Source of the DNA: an uncultured Sulfitobacter sp.
GTDB taxonomy: Bacteria; Pseudomonadota; Alphaproteobacteria; Rhodobacterales; Rhodobacteraceae
Direction: 5' to 3'
NCBI RefSeq assembly: GCF_947500075.1
Contig: NZ_CANMQS010000007.1
Location: 124,001 to 188,000 of the forward strand
DNA length: 64,000 nt
In this document: positions 39,694-47,964 of the stretch, in pieces
Layout: every line of letters starts with the position of its first letter
Numbering within the stretch: the first letter of the stretch is position 1
The notes under the pieces: generated by a model
The model's input: the letters and a program-made list of their open reading frames with translations, nothing else
The model's database searches: none
What the model was told of the DNA's origin: nothing
Translations under genes and position numbers: made by a program

Positions 39694-40402
39694 GGCCGAA
39701 GTCAGCCCAGGGTCCCTCCAGTTCAGCGCGTGTTTCTGCCACGCCCTGATCCCAGATCGCCTGCATTTCATCGTCCGGCCGCTGCCACGGCCCGCCAAAT
39801 GATCCGTCCCCCAGCAGCGCGCGCGCCTGCGCGGGCGGGGAGGCTTTCATCTGCGCCATATCAACGGTTGGTTTTTCACCCTCGGGGGCCGGGGCATGGG
39901 CCAGCCGGGTCCAGGGAAAGTTCTCCATCCAATTGGCATGCGACCCGGTTGGATCAATCGACTGGATTTTTGCCCATGTCGCAGGCGCATTCCACCAGTT
40001 GTGAAACTTGACGGAGATATCGCCGTATTCGGCCATCAACTCCTGCCCCAGCGCGCCGACGGGGTTGTTGCCACCATGTCCGTTGACGATCAGGATCTGC
40101 CGAAACCCCGCGCGGCGCAGCGATGCGATGATGTCCCGCACCACCGCCATCAGGGTTTCCACCCGCAGGCAAATGGTGCCGGGATAGGCGTTGAAATAGG
40201 GGGCAAGGCCGTAGGGCATGACCGGAAAAACCGGAATGTTCAGCGGCGCCGCGGCTTCCGTCGCGACCCGTTCAGCCAAAATCATATCCACGCACAGCGA
40301 CAATTGCGCATGTTGCTCAGTGGAGCCGATGGGCAGGATACAGCGCGGGTCACGGGCGGCGGCGGCTTCAACATCGCGCCAGTTCATGTCGGCCACTTTC
40401 AT
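39686..40402 (-). CDS. Creatininase family amidohydrolase
   Basis: ILPIGSTEQHAQLSLCVDMILAERVA; ILIVNGHGGNNPVG. Confidence 0.9.
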   Translation of the reverse strand: MKVADMNWRDVEAAAARDPRCILPIGSTEQHAQLSLCVDMILAERVATEAAAPLNIPVFPVMPYGLAPYFNAYPGTICLRVETLMAVVRDIIASLRRAGFRQILIVNGHGGNNPVGALGQELMAEYGDISVKFHNWWNAPATWAKIQSIDPTGSHANWMENFPWTRLAHAPAPEGEKPTVDMAQMKASPPAQARALLGDGSFGGPWQRPDDEMQAIWDQGVAETRAELEGPWADFGHG

Positions 40403-40977
40403 TGCGGTGTCCCTTCTTGCAGACTTTGCAGACCGGACGTGGCCTCAGACGGCAATTCCCCTGCCCAGTCCTGTGCGGCCAGCACAACCTTGGACATCAG
40501 TTCAGACAGCATTTGCCGCTCCCCGTCCGACAAGGCGGTCAGCATCCGCTTTTCCTGCGCTTCAAAGGCCGGGCGCGTTTCCTCAAACAGGGTCCAGCCC
40601 TTTGTGGACAGATGCAACGCCTGTCTGCGCCCGCCCCCCGGTGCCTTGTCGCGCGCTACGATCAGCCCCATCAGCTCCAGCCGGTTGATCGCGCGGCTCA
40701 GCGTGTTCTTGGGAAACCCCGAGGTGCGCGAAATGTCCCGCGCGCTGCCTCCATCGGCCAGCGCCAAGGAATAGAGCACCACATACTCCGGCCGCTTCAA
40801 CCCATAGGTGTCCTGCACCCAGGTATAGAGCGGCGTGTTATACAACAGCGCCAGATAGTTGATCCGAAATGTGAAGGGGCACGGATTGCCCCAAAGCTTG
40901 GCCTCCAGCATATCCGGGCCTTGCCCGGCGCTGGTTGTGCCAAAATCTTGATCACAGGCAGTCTGTGGACCTGACAT
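40399..40977 (-). CDS. MarR family transcriptional regulator
   Basis: SARDISRTSGFPKNTLSRAINRLELMGLIVARDKAPGGGRRQALHLSTKG winged helix. Confidence 0.85.
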   Translation of the reverse strand: MSGPQTACDQDFGTTSAGQGPDMLEAKLWGNPCPFTFRINYLALLYNTPLYTWVQDTYGLKRPEYVVLYSLALADGGSARDISRTSGFPKNTLSRAINRLELMGLIVARDKAPGGGRRQALHLSTKGWTLFEETRPAFEAQEKRMLTALSDGERQMLSELMSKVVLAAQDWAGELPSEATSGLQSLQEGTPQ

Positions 40978-41008
40978 ATCTTTGCTGTTCCTCTCAATCA
41001 CCCCGGTG

Positions 41009-41076
41009 AGTTCCAAAATGAACTTGACTGCCTCATTATCTCCGCACATTCTGGAAAAGCAAGTTCCAAATGGAAC
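41009..41076. promoter_or_regulatory. Two candidate MarR operators in divergent promoter
   Basis: AGTTC-CAAAAT-GAACT (41009-41024) and GTTCCA-AA-TGGAAC (41063-41076). Confidence 0.55.
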
Positions 41077-41131
41077 ACAAGATACTGTGGATGGGGCATA
41101 CCGCCTTCTTCACCAACGGGAAGGGAAAATC

Positions 41132-42718
41132 ATGAATTACCGGAAATTCCTTGCACCACTGGCAGTTGCGCTGGGTCTGACGGCGGCGGGGGCCGCGTCG
41201 GCGCAGACACTGACGATGGGGGTGCGTGGCGGACCAGAATCGATGGATCCGCATTTCTCCGCACTTGGCTCGCATGCCGAAGCAGCCAAGCATATCTTCG
41301 ACACGCTGGTCTGGTCGGGCACTGATCTACAGATCGAACCGGGCCTTGCGACCAGCTGGGAACCTGTCGATGAAGACACATGGGAATTCAAGCTGCGTCA
41401 GGGTGTGAAATTCCACGACGGGTCCGACTTTGACGCCGAGGACGTGAAGTTCTCCATCGAGCGTATCCCGGTAGTGACCGGTCCGACAACCACGACCATC
41501 TATGTGCGCCGCGTGGCGTCCGTGGACATCATCGACAGCCACACTATCCACATCAACACCGATGGTCAGGCCGCCACCCTGCCCAACGACTTCATCCGCC
41601 TATTCATCGTCTCCTCCGAGGCGGCAGCGGACTACTCCACCCCTGAAACAGCCGCCGAAGGCTTCAACTCAGGCGCTGCGACGGTGGGCACGGGCCCTTA
41701 CAAGTATGTCAGCTGGGAGCCCAAGGGCGATCTGGTGCTGGAACGCAACGACGACTACTGGCGCGGCATGGGCGCGTGGGAACAGGTGATCCGCAAGGAA
41801 ATCCCCAACGACAGTTCCCGTCTGGCGGCGCTGAAAGCCGGCCAGGTTGATGTGATCAACTACGTCTCCTCCGTCGATTATCTGGCGCTGGAGCGGGACG
41901 CGAACATTGATGCCGTCAAAGGCGACAGTGTCTACATCATGAACCTGCAACTGGATCAGCGCGAAGACACGCCCCTTGTGCGCGCCATCGATGGGTCCGA
42001 TCTGGATGCAAACCCATTCCGCGACCTGAAAGTCCGGCAGGCGATTGATCACGCGATTGACCGCCAGACCATGGTGGACATCGTCCTCGAAGGGCTGGGC
42101 AAACCTGCCAACCAGATGATGCCTCCTGGCTTCTTTGGCTCCTCCGAAGACATCCCCATGCCGGAATACAATCCCGCCAAAGCCAAGGAACTGCTGGCTG
42201 AGGCTGGCTATGCCGATGGGTTCGAAGTTGATCTCTACTGCACCGCTGACCGTCTGCCGGGTGACGGTGCGATCTGTCAGGGTCTGGGTCAGATGCTGAC
42301 ACAGGTGGGCATCAAGACCAATGTCAATGCGATCTCCAAGACCGTGTACTTCCCCGCTCAGGCGCGGCTGGAGTATTCCATGTTCATGAACGGCTGGGGC
42401 ACCCTGACGGGTGAGGCGTCCTACACCCTTGGGGGGCTGGCGCATACCAACAACCCTGACGTCAAGCTGGGTGCGTTCAACCGCATTGAATACAGCAACG
42501 CTGACGTGGACCGGCTGTTGCAGGAAGGTGCCACCATGATGGACGCAAACCAGCGCCGCGCCACCTATGAAGAGGCGATGGAGAAGGTCATGGCGGACAA
42601 AGCCTATATCTCTCTGGTGCAGCTTCAGACCGTGTGGGGCGCAAAGGCAGGCATGCTCGACTTCATGCCGCGCTTTGACGAAGACACGCTTGCGTTCTTC
42701 ATCAAGCCTGCGTCCTAA
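41132..42718 (+). CDS. ABC transporter substrate-binding protein (DppA/peptide-nickel family)
   Basis: MNYRKFLAPLAVALGLTAAGAASAQTLTMGVRGGPESMDPHFSALG; KLRQGVKFHDGSDFDAEDVKFSIER. Confidence 0.92.
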   Translation: MNYRKFLAPLAVALGLTAAGAASAQTLTMGVRGGPESMDPHFSALGSHAEAAKHIFDTLVWSGTDLQIEPGLATSWEPVDEDTWEFKLRQGVKFHDGSDFDAEDVKFSIERIPVVTGPTTTTIYVRRVASVDIIDSHTIHINTDGQAATLPNDFIRLFIVSSEAAADYSTPETAAEGFNSGAATVGTGPYKYVSWEPKGDLVLERNDDYWRGMGAWEQVIRKEIPNDSSRLAALKAGQVDVINYVSSVDYLALERDANIDAVKGDSVYIMNLQLDQREDTPLVRAIDGSDLDANPFRDLKVRQAIDHAIDRQTMVDIVLEGLGKPANQMMPPGFFGSSEDIPMPEYNPAKAKELLAEAGYADGFEVDLYCTADRLPGDGAICQGLGQMLTQVGIKTNVNAISKTVYFPAQARLEYSMFMNGWGTLTGEASYTLGGLAHTNNPDVKLGAFNRIEYSNADVDRLLQEGATMMDANQRRATYEEAMEKVMADKAYISLVQLQTVWGAKAGMLDFMPRFDEDTLAFFIKPAS

Positions 42719-42731
42719 TTGACCAACAGAC

Positions 42732-42767
42732 AAAGGGGCCGGGCGGCTGATGTGTCGCCCGGCCCTT
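42732..42767 (+). terminator. Intercistronic GC-rich hairpin after the binding-protein gene
   Basis: GGGCCGGGCG-GCTGATGTGT-CGCCCGGCCC, followed by TTGCTTTG. Confidence 0.6.
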
Positions 42768-42789
42768 GCTTTGCCCAAAGGGAGAGCTG

Positions 42790-43764
42790 ATGCTCGGCTT
42801 CATCATCCAGCGTTTCATGCAGGCCGTTGTGGTGATGGCTGTGATGTCGGTCATCGTGTTCTTTGGCGTCTATGCCATCGGCAATCCCATCGACATCGTG
42901 ATCCCCCCCGATGCCACGCAGGATATCCGCGAAGAAGCGATCCGGCGGCTTGGCCTCGACCGGCCACTGTATGAGCAGTATTTCATCTTCATCACCAACC
43001 TCATGCAGGGCGATCTGGGGCGGTCCTTCGTCTACAACATGCCGGTGCTGGAACTGATCGGCGGGCGGTTGCCTGCGACGCTCGAACTGGTCCTGATCTC
43101 CGTCATCTCTGCCACTGTGCTGGGCGTCAGCCTTGGCATCTACGCAGGCTACCGCCCTGACAGCTGGATTTCCAAGACCATCATGGCGGTTTCTGTGCTG
43201 GGCTTTTCCGTGCCGTCGTTCTGGGTGGGCCTGATCCTGATCCTCGCCTTCGCGGTCAACCTCGGCTGGCTGCCCGCCGGGGGCCGCGGCGACACGGTTG
43301 AGATCTGGGGCGTGCCCTGGTCCTTCCCCACCCTCGACGGGCTGTCGCACATTGTCCTGCCTGCCGTGAATCTGGCGCTATTCAAACTGGCGATGATGAT
43401 CCGCCTTGCCCGCGCAGGCACGCGGGAGATCATGCTGACCGACACCATCAAATTCGCCCGCGCCGCGGGACTGTCGGAGGCCACGATCCTGCGCCGCCAC
43501 CTGCTGAAGCTCATCTCCATCCCCATCATCACCGTCTTTGGTCTGGAACTCGGCTCCACCCTCGCCTTTGCGGTGGTGACCGAGACGATCTTCTCCTGGC
43601 CCGGGGTCGGCAAGCTGATCATCGACAGCATTGCCGTGCTCGACCGGCCCGTGATGGTCGCCTACTTGATCCTTGTGGCCTTCCTGTTTGTCACCATCAA
43701 CTTCGTGATTGACCTGACCTTTGCCCTTATTGACCCACGCGTGCGCCATGGGGCCTCTGCATGA
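42790..43764 (+). CDS. ABC transporter permease (DppB family)
   Basis: MLGFIIQRFMQAVVVMAVMSVIVFF; RLARAGTREIMLTDTIKFARAAGLSEATILRRHLLK. Confidence 0.92.
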   Translation: MLGFIIQRFMQAVVVMAVMSVIVFFGVYAIGNPIDIVIPPDATQDIREEAIRRLGLDRPLYEQYFIFITNLMQGDLGRSFVYNMPVLELIGGRLPATLELVLISVISATVLGVSLGIYAGYRPDSWISKTIMAVSVLGFSVPSFWVGLILILAFAVNLGWLPAGGRGDTVEIWGVPWSFPTLDGLSHIVLPAVNLALFKLAMMIRLARAGTREIMLTDTIKFARAAGLSEATILRRHLLKLISIPIITVFGLELGSTLAFAVVTETIFSWPGVGKLIIDSIAVLDRPVMVAYLILVAFLFVTINFVIDLTFALIDPRVRHGASA

Positions 43765-44642
43765 GCGATACCAATACACCGCTGCGCCGCTTCTGGGTTG
43801 AGTTTCGGGAGAACCGGATTGCCGTTGTGGCGCTGGTCGTCGTGGCGCTGATGATCCTGCTGGCGCTTTTTGCCTCCGTCGTCTCCCCGCAGAACCCCTA
43901 TGATCTGGCGAACCTGTCGCTGATGGATTCGCGCCGCCCGCCGGGCTTTGTCGGCTCCGGTGGGTATACACATATTCTGGGCACCGACCCGCAGGGCCGT
44001 GACCTGCTGTCGGCAATCTTCTACGGCCTGCGCATCTCCATCCAGATCGGGCTGGCGGCAGGGTTTGTGTCGCTCACCATCGGCACCACGCTCGGCATCC
44101 TCGCCGCTTATGTCGGCGGGCGGGTCGAGGCGCTGATCATGCGCATGGTCGACCTGCAACTGTCCTTCCCTGCGATCCTGCTGGCGCTCGTTATTGTCGC
44201 CCTGCTGGGGCAAGGCAAGGCGCAGCTGATTGGCGCACTGGTTGCCGCGCAATACGCCTATTTCGCGCGCACGGCCTATGGGGCGGCCAAGGCCGAACGC
44301 GGCAAGGATTACATCGAAGCAGCACTTGCCACCCCGCTCAGCGCGCGGCTGGTGGTCTGGCGGCACATGCTGCCCAACTGCACGCCGCCGCTCATTGTGG
44401 TGGCCACGGTGCAAATCGCCAATTCGATCTCTCTGGAAGCGACCCTCAGCTTCCTCGGCCTCGGCCTGCCGGTGACGGAACCCTCCCTCGGCATGCTCAT
44501 CTCAAACGGGTTTCCCTATATGATGAGCGGCCGCTACTGGATTTCCGTCTACCCCGGTGTGGCCCTGATCATCCTCATTGTGGCCATCAACATCGTCGGC
44601 GATCAGGTCCGCGACCAGTTCAACCCGAGGCTGCGGAAATGA
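43761..44642 (+). CDS. ABC transporter permease (DppC family)
   Basis: HILGTDPQGRDLLSAIFYGLRISIQIGLAAG; EATLSFLGLGLPVTEPSLGMLIS. Confidence 0.92.
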   Translation: MSDTNTPLRRFWVEFRENRIAVVALVVVALMILLALFASVVSPQNPYDLANLSLMDSRRPPGFVGSGGYTHILGTDPQGRDLLSAIFYGLRISIQIGLAAGFVSLTIGTTLGILAAYVGGRVEALIMRMVDLQLSFPAILLALVIVALLGQGKAQLIGALVAAQYAYFARTAYGAAKAERGKDYIEAALATPLSARLVVWRHMLPNCTPPLIVVATVQIANSISLEATLSFLGLGLPVTEPSLGMLISNGFPYMMSGRYWISVYPGVALIILIVAINIVGDQVRDQFNPRLRK

Positions 44643-45622
44643 GCAATCCGGTCCTCAGCGTCACCAACCTGACCACCCATTTCTTCACCCGTGCAGGTGT
44701 GGTGAAAGCCGTCGACGGCGTCTCCTTCGATCTCGCTAAGGGAGAGATCATGGGCCTTGTCGGCGAAAGCGGATCGGGCAAGACCGTCACGGGCTTTTCC
44801 CTTCTGGGGCTGGTGGATGCACCGGGGCGGATTGTGGAGGGATCGGTCAAACTCAACGGAACCGAACTCACCACGCTCTCCAACACCGATCTGCGCGACC
44901 GGCGGGGGCGGGAGATTTCGATGATCTTCCAGGACCCCATCGCCACGCTGAACCCGATGCTGACCATCGGTCAGCAGATGAAGCTGGCGCTGGATGCCCA
45001 CGAACGGTTGAGCACCCGTGCGGCGCTGGCACGTTCCGCTGAACTGCTCGAACAGGTCGGCATTCCTTCTGCCGCCGCTCGTCTGCGCGCCTATCCGCAT
45101 GAATTCTCCGGTGGGATGCGGCAGCGTGTGGCGATTGCCATCGCGCTCCTGCACCGTCCTGCGGTGATTGTTGCCGATGAACCAACGACTGCGCTTGATG
45201 TCTCGATCCAGGCGCAAATTCTCTACCAGATGCGCGATCTGGCGGCTGAGACGGGGACCGCGATGATCTGGATCAGCCATGACCTTGCCGTGGTCTCCAG
45301 CCTCGCCAGCAAGCTCGCGGTCATGTATGCAGGCCGCATTGTGGAACAGGGGCCAACGGCCACGCTGTTGCGCGACCCGCGACACCCCTATACCGCAGGC
45401 CTCATCGCGTCGCTGCCCGCGATGGCGAAACCCGGCACACCGCTCACCCAGATCCCCGGCACCACGCCGTCGCTCCTGTCCCTTCCCCCCGGCTGCCCGT
45501 TCGCGCCGCGCTGCACTGAAGCGACAGACAGATGCAGCACCGATCCACAGATGACGCTTGATGACGACCGCGGCTGGCGCTGCTTCCATCCGGGTGGTCT
45601 GCCGGAAGGGGCCACGGCATGA
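44639..45622 (+). CDS. ABC transporter ATP-binding protein (DppD family)
   Basis: [64 protein letters not shown]. Confidence 0.93.
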   Translation: MSNPVLSVTNLTTHFFTRAGVVKAVDGVSFDLAKGEIMGLVGESGSGKTVTGFSLLGLVDAPGRIVEGSVKLNGTELTTLSNTDLRDRRGREISMIFQDPIATLNPMLTIGQQMKLALDAHERLSTRAALARSAELLEQVGIPSAAARLRAYPHEFSGGMRQRVAIAIALLHRPAVIVADEPTTALDVSIQAQILYQMRDLAAETGTAMIWISHDLAVVSSLASKLAVMYAGRIVEQGPTATLLRDPRHPYTAGLIASLPAMAKPGTPLTQIPGTTPSLLSLPPGCPFAPRCTEATDRCSTDPQMTLDDDRGWRCFHPGGLPEGATA

Positions 45623-46632
45623 GCGACTTTCTCAAGATCAACGATGTCAGCAAGGTCTTCGGCCCGAAACTGACCACCGGCGAAAAGATCGCCGCCAAGC
45701 TGGGCAGCAAGGTGGAGACGCGCTCCGTCCGCGCGGTGTCCGATGTCACACTCTGCGTCCGCAAAGGCGAAACGCTGGGTCTGGTTGGCGAATCCGGTTG
45801 TGGGAAATCCACGCTGGGGCGGGTCATCGCAGGCATTCTGCCGCCCACCTCCGGCACCGTCGCCATCGACGGCGCCCCGGTGATGGAGAACGGCACCAAG
45901 GTCACCACCCGTGTGCAAACCGTCTTTCAGGACCCGTTCGCCAGCCTTGATCCGCGTATGAAGGTGGGTGACACGGTCTCCGAAGGCCCCATCGCCCACG
46001 GGCTGACCACCCGGTCAGACGCCCGACACTACGTTGCCACATGGTTCGAACGTGTCGGGCTGGATCCGGTCTGGGTCGACCGCTACCCCCACCAGTTTTC
46101 CGGCGGGCAGCGCCAGCGGATCGCGATTGCCCGTGCGCTGGCCATGCAGCCCGATGTGCTGATCTGCGATGAACCTGTCGCCTCGCTCGATGTCTCCATC
46201 CAGGCGCAGATCATCAACCTCTTTCTGGAACTCACCCGCGATCTGAACCTGACCTGCGTGTTCATCAGCCACGACCTGTCCGTCGTGCAGCACGTCAGCG
46301 ACCGGGTCGCCGTGATGTATCTGGGTCGCATCGTTGAACTGGGGCCGGTTGCAGACGTCTTCGGCACCCCCGCCCACCCCTATACGGCCGCGCTCTTTGG
46401 CAGTGTGCCCAAACTTGTTGTCGATGCGGATGAACTGGTGCGCTTCGACACCATCGAAGGCGAAGTCCCCTCGCCCCTCTCGCCCCCCTCTGGTTGCTAC
46501 TACCACCCCCGCTGCCCGCTCGCCGGGCCGACGTGCAAAACCACGCAACCCCTGACGCAAAGCGTGTCAGACCTGCGCGCCGTGGCCTGCCATCATTATG
46601 CGCAGCAAATGGCCACAAACAAAGCTGGCTAA
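45619..46632 (+). CDS. ABC transporter ATP-binding protein (DppF family)
   Basis: [63 protein letters not shown]. Confidence 0.93.
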   Translation: MSDFLKINDVSKVFGPKLTTGEKIAAKLGSKVETRSVRAVSDVTLCVRKGETLGLVGESGCGKSTLGRVIAGILPPTSGTVAIDGAPVMENGTKVTTRVQTVFQDPFASLDPRMKVGDTVSEGPIAHGLTTRSDARHYVATWFERVGLDPVWVDRYPHQFSGGQRQRIAIARALAMQPDVLICDEPVASLDVSIQAQIINLFLELTRDLNLTCVFISHDLSVVQHVSDRVAVMYLGRIVELGPVADVFGTPAHPYTAALFGSVPKLVVDADELVRFDTIEGEVPSPLSPPSGCYYHPRCPLAGPTCKTTQPLTQSVSDLRAVACHHYAQQMATNKAG

Positions 46633-47438
46633 CCGCCCCGCACCACCGGGAACAGATCGCAATCCAGCGGGTCGCCGGGCTGAATGCCCGGATCGCGCAG
46701 CATCGGTTGCAGGTTGGGACGCGGGTCATAGGTCGCATCCGCCCCCGCCCACCGGATGATATACGCCCGGCGCTTCTGCGTGAGGCTGGAATTCCCCGGC
46801 GCGCCATGCACCGTCAAACCATGGTGCAGCGTGCAATCGCCCGGCTCCATCTCATATTGCGCGAACTCATATTGATCGCGGTTGGCATCAATATCAGGCA
46901 CCTCAGGCAGGTCTTCCTTGTAAAGGTCCTTGTCCTTGAAAGAGACCGCCTTGAACCGCTGGCCCCACTTGTGGGAGCCCTTGATGTACTCAACCGCGCC
47001 CGTCGCGTTGGTGACCGGATCAAGCGCGATCCACATCGTCGCCACCTGATCGCCCGCCACTGGCCAATAGGTCTGGTCATGGTGCCAAAGCGTCGGCGTT
47101 GAAGTGCCAGGATCCTTGATCAGGAACTGATCGAAGATCACGTTGATCTTCTCTGACTGCAAGACGGCGCTGGCCATATCAGCCGCGGGAGAGTGCCAGA
47201 CGAACTCTTTCAACGGCGGATGATGAGCCCAGACAAAGGTATCACCAAAAAACCGTCCCGTGCCTTCGCGGGAGGCATCCACGGCCATGGGGCTGGGGTT
47301 GCGGGTGTTTTCCTCAGCCATGTCGCGCAGGAGGCCGATTGTTTTGGCATCAAAGAACTGGCGCAGACACACCACACCGTCGCGGTCGAATGTGTCTATT
47401 TCATCCTGAGTGATCGCGCGGATAGGGGCGTAGTGCAT
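46629..47438 (-). CDS. Phytanoyl-CoA dioxygenase (PhyH) family protein
   Basis: YAPIRAITQDEIDTFDRDGVVCLRQFFD; metal-ligand region LWHHDQTYWPV and CTLHHGLTVHGAPGNSS. Confidence 0.88.
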   Translation of the reverse strand: MHYAPIRAITQDEIDTFDRDGVVCLRQFFDAKTIGLLRDMAEENTRNPSPMAVDASREGTGRFFGDTFVWAHHPPLKEFVWHSPAADMASAVLQSEKINVIFDQFLIKDPGTSTPTLWHHDQTYWPVAGDQVATMWIALDPVTNATGAVEYIKGSHKWGQRFKAVSFKDKDLYKEDLPEVPDIDANRDQYEFAQYEMEPGDCTLHHGLTVHGAPGNSSLTQKRRAYIIRWAGADATYDPRPNLQPMLRDPGIQPGDPLDCDLFPVVRGG

Positions 47439-47538
47439 CGGTCGGCTCCTCCTGCAAAGGCTGTGACCCAGCCTAGCGGGTGACCACCCGCCATGTCTAC
47501 ACGAGGTCCCGCACCGGGGGGCCAGACGCCTTCAGGAT

Positions 47539-47937
47539 CTAGCTCAGGCCGTATGCAGCCCATGCCCAGACCATGGCCACATAGGTCAGCTGGTGCAATG
47601 TCTGATCGAAACCAAACGCCCGCCAGTATCCCGCATCAGCAGGTGTATGGGCCTTGATATCAGAATACCGGCCTTTGCCCCAATCGATGTGGTAGTGCAC
47701 CAGCCATTCAGCCAGAACAATCCACAAGACAACGCCCGACAGCGCTCCCATCACGAAAAACGCCAAAGCCGAGCCGACTGCGTGGATGCCCGCATGCTGG
47801 GCGCGGCCCAGATGCACATACCGACCGCGTCCGTCCAACATGCGCGGGGTCTGCAGATAGAAATCCGCTAACATATGTTTCACCTGCAGCAGGACCAGCA
47901 GGATCAGCACATCATTTAAAACGTCGAACAAACACAC
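47539..47937 (-). CDS. DUF3307-like small membrane protein
   Basis: LILLVLLQVKHMLADFYLQTPRMLDGRGRYVHLGRAQHAGIHAVG. Confidence 0.75.
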   Translation of the reverse strand: MCLFDVLNDVLILLVLLQVKHMLADFYLQTPRMLDGRGRYVHLGRAQHAGIHAVGSALAFFVMGALSGVVLWIVLAEWLVHYHIDWGKGRYSDIKAHTPADAGYWRAFGFDQTLHQLTYVAMVWAWAAYGLS

Positions 47938-47964
47938 ACTCCACGCAGTTACACCACCAGCCTA

